Part shown: positions 1-6,907 of the stretch, piece after piece
How the letters are laid out: each line of letters starts with the position of its first letter
How positions within the stretch are numbered: the first letter of the stretch is position 1
Assembly (NCBI GenBank): GCA_037445875.1
Contig: JBBIJR010000089.1
Span: 1 to 12,875 of the forward strand
From: JBBIJR01 sp037445875
GTDB taxonomy: Bacteria; CLD3; SB21
Length of the DNA: 12,875 bases
Direction of reading: 5' to 3'
Notes under the pieces: model-generated
Databases searched by the model: none
The model's input: the letters and a program-made list of their open reading frames with translations, nothing else
What the model was told of the DNA's origin: nothing
Made by a program: the position numbers and the translations under genes

Positions 1-1517
1 TGGCCGCGGCCGCCGGACTGACGCACGAACTTCCCTTCGCTCTCCACCTTCTTGGTGATGCCTTCTTTGTAGGCCACCTGCGGCTTGCCCACATTGGCCT
101 CCACCTTGAACTCGCGGAACATCCGGTCCACGATGATCTCGAGATGCAGTTCGCCCATCCCTTTGATGATCGTTTGGCCGGTTTCTTCGTTGGAGGTCAC
201 GCGAAACGTCGGGTCCTCTTCGGCGAGCTTGCTCAGGGCCTCGGAAAGCTTCTCCTGGTCCGCCTTCGTCTTGGGCTCGATGGCCACTTCGATCACGGGA
301 TCCGGGAAGTCCATTTTCTCGAGCAGGATCGGCGCGTCTTCCGTCGACAGCGTGTCGCCGGTTTTCGTGAACTTCAGCCCCACGGCGGCGCAGATATCGC
401 CGGCGTAGCACGCATCGATGTCCTCGCGGTGGTTGGCATGCATCTGCAGGACGCGTCCGACTCGTTCTTTTCTGCCGGTCGTGACGTTCAGCACGTACGA
501 CCCGGCCTTGAGCATGCCCGAATACACCCGTATGAAGGTCAACTTGCCGACGTACGGATCGGTCATGATCTTGAATGCCAGAGCGGCAAACTTCTCCGTG
601 TCGTCGATCTTGCGTTCCAGCGTCTTCGAGTGATCGTCCGGATGATGTCCTTTGAGCAGACCGACCTCCAGTGGGCTGGGCAGAAAGTCCAGTACTGCGT
701 CGAGCAGCCGCTGTACGCCTTTGTTCTTGAACGAGGATCCGCACAGCACGGGTGTGATCTTGCATTGGATCGTACCTGCGTGGAGTGCGCGCATGATTTC
801 TTCTCGCGTGATCTCCTTGCCTTCCAGGTACTTTTCCATCAACGTCTCGTCATAATCGGCGATGCTTTCGAGCATGATCTGGCGAGCATGGTTGGCTTTA
901 CCGATCAGATCGTTCGGGATTTCGATTTCGTCCCACTTCATACCCTGGGAAGATTCGTCGAACACCACACCCTTCATCGTAGTCAGATCGATCACCCCGT
1001 TGAACAGGTCGCCTTCCCCCATCGGGACGACGATCGGAACGGGGTGCGCGCCCAGCCGTTCTTTCATCATGTCCACGACGTGAAAGAAGTCGGCGCCGAT
1101 CCGGTCCATCTTGTTCACGAAGGCAATGCGGGGCACGCCGTACTTGTCGGCCTGGCGCCAGACCGTTTCCGATTGGGGCTCGACGCCTCCGACCGCGCAG
1201 AACAGCGCAATGGCGCCGTCCAGCACACGCAGGGAACGTTCGACCTCGACGGTGAAGTCCACGTGACCGGGCGTATCGATGATATTGATACGATGGTTCT
1301 TCCAGAAGCAGGTGGTGGCGGCCGAGGTGATGGTGATGCCGCGTTCTTTCTCCTGTTCCATCCAGTCCATCGTGGCCGCGCCATCGTGCACCTCGCCCAT
1401 CCGGTGGAGTCGACCGGTATAATAAAGTATGCGTTCCGTCGTCGTCGTCTTGCCCGCATCGATGTGGGCCATGATCCCGATGTTGCGCGTCTTATCTAGG
1501 GAAACTTGCCTGGCCAT
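1..1517 (-). CDS. fusA: Elongation factor G (partial, C-terminus beyond left edge)
   Basis: This is the translational GTPase that drives tRNA-mRNA translocation on the ribosome and, with RRF, ribosome recycling. From the ATG at 1517 the frame stays open to the window edge, giving 505 residues of a protein that is usually about 700. The G domain shows the P-loop AHIDAGKTTTT (about residues 17-26), the switch I region ERGITITSAATT (about 58-69), DTPGHVDF with the catalytic His (about 81-88) and NKMD (about 135-138). Domain III carries GMGELHLEIIVDR (near 453-465). The visible part ends in QSGGRG, where domain IV begins, so most of domain IV and all of domain V lie outside. The start is 37 bp after the rpsG stop and follows a GAGAAG Shine-Dalgarno-like site. 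It is the last visible gene of the str operon; tuf would be expected next, but that is inference. It looks like the standard translocase, not an antibiotic-protection paralogue. Confidence 0.97.
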   Translation of the reverse strand, partial: MARQVSLDKTRNIGIMAHIDAGKTTTTERILYYTGRLHRMGEVHDGAATMDWMEQEKERGITITSAATTCFWKNHRINIIDTPGHVDFTVEVERSLRVLDGAIALFCAVGGVEPQSETVWRQADKYGVPRIAFVNKMDRIGADFFHVVDMMKERLGAHPVPIVVPMGEGDLFNGVIDLTTMKGVVFDESSQGMKWDEIEIPNDLIGKANHARQIMLESIADYDETLMEKYLEGKEITREEIMRALHAGTIQCKITPVLCGSSFKNKGVQRLLDAVLDFLPSPLEVGLLKGHHPDDHSKTLERKIDDTEKFAALAFKIMTDPYVGKLTFIRVYSGMLKAGSYVLNVTTGRKERVGRVLQMHANHREDIDACYAGDICAAVGLKFTKTGDTLSTEDAPILLEKMDFPDPVIEVAIEPKTKADQEKLSEALSKLAEEDPTFRVTSNEETGQTIIKGMGELHLEIIVDRMFREFKVEANVGKPQVAYKEGITKKVESEGKFVRQSGGRG

Positions 1518-1554
1518 TGATCTTCTCTATGAATCGTCCTCGTTCGGCTTCCGA

Positions 1555-2025
1555 TCACCAGCGAAAATGGGCGAAGGCCTTGTTGGCCTCGGCCATCTTG
1601 TGCACGTCTTCGCGTTTCTTCACGGCGGCACCTTCGTTGTTGGAAGCGGCCACGATCTCGTCGGCCAGCCTGGCGGCCATGTTGCGGCCCGTCCGGTCAC
1701 GGGAATACGTGATCAACCAGCGGATCGCCAGCGTCTGACGGCGCTCCGGCCTTACCTCCACCGGCACCTGATAATTGGCCCCTCCGACCCGGCGGGAACG
1801 CACTTCCAGTAGCGGAGCAATGTTCTTGATGGCCCTTTCAAGCACTTCCAGACCCGGCTTGCCGGTCTTCTGCTCGGCGATCTCCATGGCGCCGTAGAGG
1901 ATCTTTTCCGCGACCCCTTTCTTGCCTTTCCACATGATCATGCTGATGACCCGGGACACCAGGAGGCTCCGGTACTTCGGATCGACCGGTATCTCGCGCT
2001 TCGGTATTCTTCTTCGTCTCGACAT
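1555..2025 (-). CDS. rpsG: 30S ribosomal protein S7
   Basis: S7 is the primary assembly protein that nucleates the head of the 30S subunit by binding the 3' major domain of 16S rRNA, near the E site. The 156-residue length is the family norm. It starts MSRRRRIPKREI, has the family signature EVRSRRVGGANYQVPVEV (about residues 74-91), and ends with the conserved stretch KKREDVHKMAEANKAFAHFRW (about 136-156). An AAGG site lies 5 bp before the ATG. The gene sits between rpsL (38 bp spacer) and fusA (37 bp spacer) on the same strand. In E. coli, S7 is the translational autoregulator of this operon and binds a long rpsL-rpsG spacer; the spacer here is much shorter, so that site may be absent or placed elsewhere. 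Confidence 0.98.
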   Translation of the reverse strand: MSRRRRIPKREIPVDPKYRSLLVSRVISMIMWKGKKGVAEKILYGAMEIAEQKTGKPGLEVLERAIKNIAPLLEVRSRRVGGANYQVPVEVRPERRQTLAIRWLITYSRDRTGRNMAARLADEIVAASNNEGAAVKKREDVHKMAEANKAFAHFRW

Positions 2026-2063
2026 AAGGCCTTAAACCGATTGATGGGTGTATTGCTTCAAAC

Positions 2064-2447
2064 TCATTTGGCAACGGCTTTTTGCCGCTTCGTGCCGTAT
2101 TTCGATCGACCTTGTTTGCGGTCCTGGACGCCCTGGGTATCGAGGGTGCCTCGGATGATGTGATAGCGCACGCCCGGCAGATCCTTGACGCGGCCTCCCC
2201 GGATGAGTACGATCGAGTGTTCCTGGAGATTGTGGCCTTCACCCGGAATATAGGCGATCACTTCGATCCCGTTGGAGAGACGAACCTTGGCCACTTTCCT
2301 CAGCGCCGAATTCGGTTTCTTCGGCGTCGTGGTGTACACACGAGTGCAGACCCCGCGTCGCTGAGGGCACTCCTGCAGGGCCGGTGACTTCGTCTTCCAG
2401 ATCTTGGGCGACCGCCCCTTGCGAATCAACTGTTGGATCGTTGGCAT
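2064..2447 (-). CDS. rpsL: 30S ribosomal protein S12
   Basis: S12 is the decoding-centre protein of the 30S subunit, involved in accuracy and the target of streptomycin-resistance mutations. The protein is 127 residues, close to the E. coli length of 124. It contains QRRGVCTRVYTTTPKKPNSALRK and GEGHNLQEHS, then RGGRVKDLPGVRYH. The residues linked to streptomycin resistance are in the sensitive state: K43 in TPKKPNS, and K88 and P91 in RVKDLPG. D89, the residue methylthiolated by RimO in some bacteria, is present. The start has only a weak GGGA about 8 bp upstream. It is the first gene of the str operon and lies about 133 nt downstream of the likely transcription start. Confidence 0.98.
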   Translation of the reverse strand: MPTIQQLIRKGRSPKIWKTKSPALQECPQRRGVCTRVYTTTPKKPNSALRKVAKVRLSNGIEVIAYIPGEGHNLQEHSIVLIRGGRVKDLPGVRYHIIRGTLDTQGVQDRKQGRSKYGTKRQKAVAK

Positions 2448-2539
2448 GGTGAATTCCCAACTAGATTAAGAAAATCCGCTGATGAAACGTTTGTATTGCT
2501 TTGAGTTCTAAATCAAATCTTGCGGTCTTATCATCATTG

Positions 2540-2564
2540 CCTGCGCGCGACGCACCGCCGCAGG
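2540..2564 (-). promoter_or_regulatory. GC-rich hairpin in the rpsL leader
   Basis: The sequence CCTGCG (minus strand, 2564-2559) pairs with CGCAGG (2545-2540). An inner GCG/CGC pairing with one bulged G extends it to about 9 bp around a small loop. It lies some 17 to 40 nt from the predicted transcription start and about 93 nt before the rpsL ATG. No U-run follows, so it is not an intrinsic terminator. It may stabilise the transcript or be a binding site for a ribosomal protein; neither is shown. Confidence 0.5.
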
Positions 2565-2587
2565 TTGAGTATCCAAAAGAGAGGCCC

Positions 2588-2616
2588 AATATATACGCCG
2601 AGGTCATGTTTGTCAA
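2588..2616 (-). promoter_or_regulatory. Sigma-70 promoter of the str operon
   Basis: On the minus strand a perfect -35 box TTGACA (2616-2611) is followed by a 17 bp spacer and the -10 box TATATT (2593-2588, 5 of 6 consensus bases). Transcription should start near 2581. The stretch upstream of the -35 (about 2617-2645) is A/T-rich and may act as an UP element. Just downstream of the -10 the sequence is GGGCCTC. GC-rich discriminators of this kind are typical of stable-RNA and ribosomal-protein promoters that respond negatively to ppGpp; applying that here is inference. It drives rpsL-rpsG-fusA. Confidence 0.85.
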
Positions 2617-2729
2617 GAGAAATATGTGATTTTCTGGGATTTTGGGCACGATACCGGATACACGGGTAGAATAAGCGGGAAATCGGTCGCGTACGGATGT
2701 CGAAGCCTGGTCAGAGCATGGGAGCAGGG

Positions 2730-2761
2730 GGGTTCAACCCAACTGTCCCGAGTTGAAGCCC
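2730..2761. repeat. Imperfect inverted repeat downstream of the 158-residue gene
   Basis: GGGTTCAAC (2730-2738) pairs with GTTGAAgCCC (2752-2761), giving 9 bp with one bulged base and a 13-base loop. A second pairing, CAACT (2740-2744) with AGTTG (2751-2755), would exclude the first. It begins about 15 bp past the stop codon of the upstream gene. It could end or protect the 3' end of that transcript, but no T-run follows on the minus strand. Confidence 0.45.
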
Positions 2762-2775
2762 GGAGTCGTTTCCCC

Positions 2776-3252
2776 CTACGCCTCTGCGCCCAAAGGCGCC
2801 ACCGATTGCACATGAAGTCGATCGACACCATGAGTCTCGAATTCCCGGGTGTAGTAGTCCTCGATCATTCCAAGGGCTGCGATACGTTCATGGTCGCTCA
2901 TCTGATCAACGCTCGCCCGGCCAAGCTTCTGGATCAGATCCCTTTCGCTCAGTCGCTCCCTCAATTCTTTCCAGAATTCATCGATGACGAACTGATCCAC
3001 GTCGTCCAGAACCTCGTCCTCCAGTTCCGCGCTGCAGAAATACTGCTGCAGATCGGCCTCATACCAGACTTCCTTTTTCATTCCGGCGTCGAAGGCCTGC
3101 TTGAGAACCGTGTTGACCGTCTCTTCGGCTACGGGGTCAACTCCTTGTTCGTTCTCCTCCCTTTCGAGCACCCAGTACCCGGCGAAGATCAACCGTATGA
3201 GATGGCGGTACTGATGAAGTGGCAATTCCAGAACGATGGTTTTCCTGGCCAT
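2776..3252 (-). CDS. Conserved-looking acidic protein of unknown function (158 aa)
   Basis: I do not recognise this protein. The reading frame extends upstream to 3456, but that would overlap the end of the peptidase gene. The ATG at 3252 is preceded by GGGAG with 5 bp spacing and is the better start, giving 158 residues. It begins MARKTIVLELPLHQYRHLIR, and the rest looks almost wholly alpha-helical and rich in Glu and Asp, with a notably acidic stretch SAELEDEVLDDVDQF (about residues 74-88). There is one Cys (about 73), no signal peptide and no membrane segment, so it is probably cytosolic. Possible catalytic motifs are not evident. It lies 85 bp after the peptidase gene on the same strand and may share its transcript; the str promoter lies downstream. 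Base composition and codon use look native. It may be a lineage-restricted regulatory or binding protein, which is a guess. Confidence 0.75.
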   Translation of the reverse strand: MARKTIVLELPLHQYRHLIRLIFAGYWVLEREENEQGVDPVAEETVNTVLKQAFDAGMKKEVWYEADLQQYFCSAELEDEVLDDVDQFVIDEFWKELRERLSERDLIQKLGRASVDQMSDHERIAALGMIEDYYTREFETHGVDRLHVQSVAPLGAEA

Positions 3253-3337
3253 GGGGACTCCCGGTTGGTGTTTTCTGATATTGGATTCGCGGGTAGCGCA
3301 GGCGTAAACACGAGCTCCGGCGGGCCCGCGCGGCGAG

Positions 3338-4954
3338 TCAGGGTTGTTCTCCGCGATCGACCTGCAGTCGTCTATCCCGATTGGCGATCTCCCGCGTGAT
3401 ACCGTACACGAGCCGGGCGACCTTTTTCGTCTTTTCGAAACGAATCCACTCCACATCGTCCGTGGGTTTGTGGTAGTCCGTCTTCATCCCGTCAAAAAAG
3501 AATACGATGGGGATTCCCTTCCGGGCATAGTTATAATGGTCGCTGCGATAGTAATACCGGTTAGGGTCCGACTCATCGTCGTAGGTGTAATCGAACGTGA
3601 AAAGACCGAGCGTCCGGTTCACGGACTCCGTGATGGCCTGCAGCTCCGAGCTCAACCGGCCGGCCCCGATGACGAACAAACTGTCCGGACTCTCGCGTCC
3701 CACCATATCGATATTGATCACGGACACGATGCGGTCGAGATCGAGCGGATTGATCGTGCTCTCCGCCGTAAAATAATCGGAACCCATGAGCCCCTTCTCC
3801 TCCGCGCCGTGGAATAGTATCAGTACGGATCGTCGGTTACCCCTGGACAACGCGAGCGCTCTTGCGACTTCGAGCACAACGGCGGTCCCCGACGCATTGT
3901 CGTCCGCGCCGTTGAAGATCTCGCCCTTTTCGTTGGTGCCCACGTGATCGAAGTGCGCACTCAGACCCACGTACTCGTCTTTCAGGTTCGGGTCCCGTCC
4001 CTCGATCACCCCGACCACGTTCATCGATCGCGCGCCGTTGCGTTTGGTATGGATGGACCACGCAAGGGACAGCCTCGTGAGAGGAGCGGCCGTCGGGCGG
4101 GCGCCTTCCTTCATGCGTTCCAGTATCACGTCGTACGAGAGTCCTCCCTGCCAGAGTAGTTCCTTGAAGAATTCCTCGCGGGCATAGAAGAACGGAAGGC
4201 CCCCCTGCGGGTTGGATCCGTCGGCAAACGCGACGTGAGAGGCCTTGAAGAACGAAAGGTACGTATCCCATCCGGTCAACAGCTTTTCGTACGCCAGCAC
4301 GATCAGTGCGCGCGCGCCGAGTTCCTTTGCCCGCTGCCGTTTGTAGTACAGCGCGCTGGAGTAGAAAGTGGGGATTTCGCCGGAAAAGAAGTTCTCCTCC
4401 TCCGACGGCGGCTCCCCGTCCAACGCCAGCACGATCCTGTCCCGAACGTCCACACCGGCATAGTCGTCATACCCGTATTCGGAAGCGGTAATGCCGTACC
4501 CGACAAAGACCGCCTCTGCCTGGAAAGAGGTGTCTATGACGTACTGGTGGAAGTTCACGAAGTCCCGTCCGTACTCAAAACGTGCGCCCGTTTTTCCCGA
4601 GGAGTCGATGCAGGAAATGGTCGAGCCCGCCAGTACGGAGATTTTCAAGCCTTCGAATTCCTGGAAGTACGTCATCGTGTCCGGACGAAAAGGCCCTGCC
4701 GGAATGGCAAACGGACGAACCCCCCACTGGCTGAGCTGCGAGGCCAGATATTGGGCGGCGATCCGCTCCGAGGCCGTGCCCGCTTCGCGGCCCTGCAACT
4801 CGTCGGAGGCGAGGAATGCCATATGCGCCCGCAGCCGGCTTTCATCGAACACCGGCTCATGCGGTGCAGAGATCCGCGAAACGCCCGAGCAGCCAAACCA
4901 CCCACTCATGGCAGCGGCCACTGCTAACCCGATACGCACAGATCCTCGAATCAT
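3338..4954 (-). CDS. Secreted M28-family zinc metallopeptidase with PA-like insertion
   Basis: This is a predicted co-catalytic di-zinc aminopeptidase or carboxypeptidase-like enzyme acting outside the cytoplasm. The M28 ligands are all present: H334 and the following D336 (SAHFDHVG), D351 (GADDNASG), catalytic-base E385 and ligand E386 (HGAEEKG), D416 (NIDMVGR) and H495 (DYHKPTDD). Between about residues 130 and 300 lies an insertion with features of a protease-associated domain (VFVGYGITASEYGYDDYAG, then DRIVLALDGEPP). I chose the ATG at 4954 (538 residues) because it begins a signal peptide, MIRGSVRIGLAVAAAM, followed by a Cys at 22. The lipobox (WFGC) is atypical, so lipoprotein anchoring is uncertain. 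The frame is open back to a TTG at 5062, but those extra residues would bury the signal. The substrate is unknown; dipeptide or peptide scavenging is the usual role of such enzymes. Confidence 0.9.
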   Translation of the reverse strand: MIRGSVRIGLAVAAAMSGWFGCSGVSRISAPHEPVFDESRLRAHMAFLASDELQGREAGTASERIAAQYLASQLSQWGVRPFAIPAGPFRPDTMTYFQEFEGLKISVLAGSTISCIDSSGKTGARFEYGRDFVNFHQYVIDTSFQAEAVFVGYGITASEYGYDDYAGVDVRDRIVLALDGEPPSEEENFFSGEIPTFYSSALYYKRQRAKELGARALIVLAYEKLLTGWDTYLSFFKASHVAFADGSNPQGGLPFFYAREEFFKELLWQGGLSYDVILERMKEGARPTAAPLTRLSLAWSIHTKRNGARSMNVVGVIEGRDPNLKDEYVGLSAHFDHVGTNEKGEIFNGADDNASGTAVVLEVARALALSRGNRRSVLILFHGAEEKGLMGSDYFTAESTINPLDLDRIVSVINIDMVGRESPDSLFVIGAGRLSSELQAITESVNRTLGLFTFDYTYDDESDPNRYYYRSDHYNYARKGIPIVFFFDGMKTDYHKPTDDVEWIRFEKTKKVARLVYGITREIANRDRRLQVDRGEQP

Positions 4955-5149
4955 GTATGCTCGATCTGGATTGGAGAAAATGCCCCGGAGAGTACGTTGA
5001 AACGGGCATAAAATCAAGCGGACTAGCGGCTCCTGGCATGAAGTGGTACTTGTGTCCTGCAAAAAAAATTGTCATATTGGGGCGCGCTCATAACGCGACG
5101 GCGATAACCTCTCCACGACGGACCTGCACCGCAGCAAAGGAGACGGAAC
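4955..5149. promoter_or_regulatory. Divergent intergenic region, peptidase and aminotransferase
   Basis: These 195 bp must hold promoters for both divergent genes. On the plus strand TTGTGT (5050-5055), 17 bp and CATATT (5073-5078) form a weak candidate for the aminotransferase. On the minus strand TTGATT, 17 bp and TACTCT, just upstream of the peptidase, form a weak candidate. A run of eight A residues (5061-5068) lies between them. No operator or leader-attenuator structure is obvious. Confidence 0.3.
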
Positions 5150-6223
5150 ATGGACATCACGATCACGAAACAGAACGAAAACAGCCGGAAGACGAAACCG
5201 GGGGATGATCATCAACTGGGCTTCGGCAGGTATTTCTCCGACCATTTCTTCAACATGACCTACACGGAAGGCCGGGGATGGCACGACGCCCGCATCGAGC
5301 CGTACCGACTGCTGCAGCTCGACCCCGCCGCCATGGTCTTCCATTATGCTCAGGAAATCTTCGAAGGCCTGAAAGCCTACCGCGGGAAGGACGGCGGGAT
5401 CTACCTCTTTCGTTCCAGGGACAACTGGCGGCGCATGAATCGGTCCGCCAAGCGTCTCTGCATGCCCGAGATCGATGTCGACTTTGTAAACGATGCACTA
5501 AAGAAGCTGGTGGCACTCGAGCAGGATTGGATTCCCAGGAAAAGGGGTACCGCGCTGTACATCCGCCCGACGATGATCGCCACGGAGGCCTGCGTCGGAG
5601 TCAAGGTTTCGTCCGAATACCTTTTCTACATCATCGTCGGCCCGGTCGGCGATTATTATCCCGAAGGATTCAGCCCGATCAAGATCTTCGTCTCCGATCA
5701 CTACATCCGGGCAGCGAGGGGAGGACTGGGCGAAGCGAAAACGGGCGCCAATTATGCCGCAAGCCTCTTTCCGGCCATGGAGGCCAAAAAGCAGGGATAC
5801 GGCCAGGTCCTGTGGCTCGACGCGAAGGAGCTCAAGTACATCGAGGAAGTCGGCACGATGAATATTTTCTTCCGGTTCGAGGATGAGGTGGCCACGAGCC
5901 CGCTGGACGGCACGATCCTTCCCGGCATCACACGGGATTCGGTACTTCGGCTGTGCCGCGACTGGGGCCTGCAGGCCTCCGAACGGAAGATCAGCATCGA
6001 TGAAGTGGTCGACGGCGCCCGAGACGGACGGCTCCAGGAGGTCTTCGGCAGCGGTACGGCCGCAATCATTTCACCGGTCGGCGAACTGAACTACAAGGGC
6101 CAGGGTTTTGTAGTCGGACAGGGAAAGGTCGGCGAATTGTCGCAGCGATTGTATCAGGAACTGCTCGGCATTCAGTTCGGCGACATCAAGGACCCTTACG
6201 AGTGGATCGAGCGGGTTGTCTGA
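5150..6223 (+). CDS. ilvE: Branched-chain amino acid aminotransferase
   Basis: This PLP-dependent fold type IV enzyme interconverts leucine, isoleucine and valine with their 2-oxo acids, using glutamate/2-oxoglutarate as the partner; it is cytosolic. The 357-residue length fits the larger bacterial and mitochondrial-type BCAT group. Seen motifs are FHYAQEIFEGLKAYRG (about residues 64-79), NWRRMNRSAKRL (92-103), the PLP-lysine segment GEAKTGANYAAS with K197, KYIEEVGTMNIFF (near 229-241) and FGSGTAAIISPVGEL near the C-terminus, which helps bind the phosphate. The start is well supported by AAGGAG with 7 bp spacing. It is divergent from the peptidase and has its own terminator just downstream, so it is probably monocistronic and not within an ilv/leu operon. 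A related 4-amino-4-deoxychorismate lyase or D-amino acid transaminase is unlikely given the length and motifs. Confidence 0.95.
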   Translation: MDITITKQNENSRKTKPGDDHQLGFGRYFSDHFFNMTYTEGRGWHDARIEPYRLLQLDPAAMVFHYAQEIFEGLKAYRGKDGGIYLFRSRDNWRRMNRSAKRLCMPEIDVDFVNDALKKLVALEQDWIPRKRGTALYIRPTMIATEACVGVKVSSEYLFYIIVGPVGDYYPEGFSPIKIFVSDHYIRAARGGLGEAKTGANYAASLFPAMEAKKQGYGQVLWLDAKELKYIEEVGTMNIFFRFEDEVATSPLDGTILPGITRDSVLRLCRDWGLQASERKISIDEVVDGARDGRLQEVFGSGTAAIISPVGELNYKGQGFVVGQGKVGELSQRLYQELLGIQFGDIKDPYEWIERVV

Positions 6224-6251
6224 GCGAAAGCAGGGCAACGCCGGAAACCAT

Positions 6252-6281
6252 GGGCCGTCGGTTCAACGGACGGCCCCTTTT
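6252..6281 (+). terminator. Intrinsic terminator after ilvE
   Basis: GGGCCGTC (6252-6259) pairs perfectly with GACGGCCC (6269-6276) across a 9-base loop and is followed by CTTTT. The stem starts 28 bp after the ilvE stop. It separates ilvE from the DinB-like gene, although some read-through could still serve the latter. Confidence 0.85.
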
Positions 6282-6371
6282 AATGTACGTCAAGGCGTTA
6301 TCTGCGGTCGCCGCTGTGTGCGGCTGCACGGAGTCCACAGCCGATAAACCGGATGCATACAGGGAGCGAAC

Positions 6372-6872
6372 ATGCCGGCTTTTGAATTGACGGACGTTCT
6401 GGAAGTATTGGATCAGGCTTTCGACTGCAAGGCCTGGCACGGTATTAACCTCAAAAGTAGCGTCAAAGGGGTATCTGCCGAATGGGCCGCATGGCGGCCT
6501 GATCCAAGGGCCCACAATATCTGGGAAATCATCGTGCACGCGGCATACTGGAAGCACATCGTCCGGCAGCGATTGCTGGGCGTCCGGGCAGGCGTTTTTC
6601 CGCACAAAGGTACCCATTGGTTCGTACGACCGGGACGAACCAGCCGGGCCGCATGGGACGCGGCGTGGAAAGAAGACGTCAGGCTGCTGAAGGAAACTCA
6701 TCGAGCACTGCGCGAACTGATTGCGGAACTGACACCTTCCGAACTCGAGCTCCGCGTTTCCGGTACCTGGACCCGGCGGCAAACGATCATCGGGATTGCG
6801 TCGCACGACCTGTACCATGCGGGACAGATTCAGCTGATAAAAAGCCTTCTTAGAAAGAAGATCAGAGAATAG
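6372..6872 (+). CDS. DinB/YfiT-like putative metal-dependent protein
   Basis: This 166-residue protein fits the DinB superfamily, a four-helix bundle that binds one metal through three histidines. Members include thiol-dependent transferases (bacillithiol and mycothiol S-transferases) and many of unknown role. The triad is visible: H56 in NIWEIIVHAAYWKH, and H145 and H149 in the HxxxH of IASHDLYHAGQIQLIK. The conserved pairing of a Trp-rich first motif with the C-terminal HxxxHxGQI is characteristic. AGGGAG lies 5 bp before the ATG, so the start is secure. No signal peptide or membrane segment is seen. It follows the ilvE terminator and converges on the RND pump gene with 33 bp between. Its substrate cannot be told from sequence; detoxification of electrophiles is one possibility from the family. 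Confidence 0.88.
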   Translation: MPAFELTDVLEVLDQAFDCKAWHGINLKSSVKGVSAEWAAWRPDPRAHNIWEIIVHAAYWKHIVRQRLLGVRAGVFPHKGTHWFVRPGRTSRAAWDAAWKEDVRLLKETHRALRELIAELTPSELELRVSGTWTRRQTIIGIASHDLYHAGQIQLIKSLLRKKIRE

Positions 6873-6875
6873 TAG

Positions 6876-6907
6876 GGCGGGCCAGGCCCGGCCATCCGCC
6901 TTCTTTC
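6876..6907. terminator. Possible bidirectional terminator between convergent genes
   Basis: GGCGG (6876-6880) pairs with CCGCC (6896-6900), and inside it GCC pairs with GGC, with a three-base bulge. On the plus strand TTCTTT follows, a broken T-run. It lies in the 33 bp between the stops of the DinB-like gene and the RND gene. On the minus strand the T-run is poor, so termination of the efflux operon here is less certain. Confidence 0.4.

Larger units (their letters stand above)
2448..2775. other. Non-coding region upstream of rpsL
   Basis: These 328 bp lie between rpsL and the upstream hypothetical gene, both on the minus strand. Reading leftwards from the upstream gene they hold an imperfect inverted repeat (2730-2761), an AT-rich tract (about 2617-2645), a near-consensus sigma-70 promoter (2588-2616), a GC-rich hairpin (2540-2564) and an A/U-rich leader up to rpsL. 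I looked for a tRNA because of a GGTTCAACC-like element near 2731, but the stems do not fold. Short ORFs crossing the region run through the promoter and are not convincing. Confidence 0.8.

Noticed and set aside
144..1499. 451-codon plus-strand frame opposite fusA
   Set aside because: It lies in exact codon register with fusA on the other strand and exists because the gene rarely uses TTA, CTA and TCA codons. The protein is low-complexity and has no recognisable domain.
2461..2649. 62-codon minus-strand frame in the rpsL leader
   Set aside because: Its start lies upstream of the promoter -35 box, so the likely transcript could not encode it whole; composition is not protein-like.
2711..2760. 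tRNA-like element suggested by GGTTCAACC and AGAGCATGGGAGC
   Set aside because: The T-arm bases flanking the loop do not pair, and no acceptor or anticodon stem can be drawn on either strand.
3253..3456. N-terminal extension of the 158-residue protein
   Set aside because: It overlaps the 3' end of the peptidase gene in another frame, while the ATG at 3252 has a good GGGAG site.
4955..5062. N-terminal extension of the peptidase to a TTG at 5062
   Set aside because: It would place 36 residues before a clear signal peptide and has no better ribosome-binding site.
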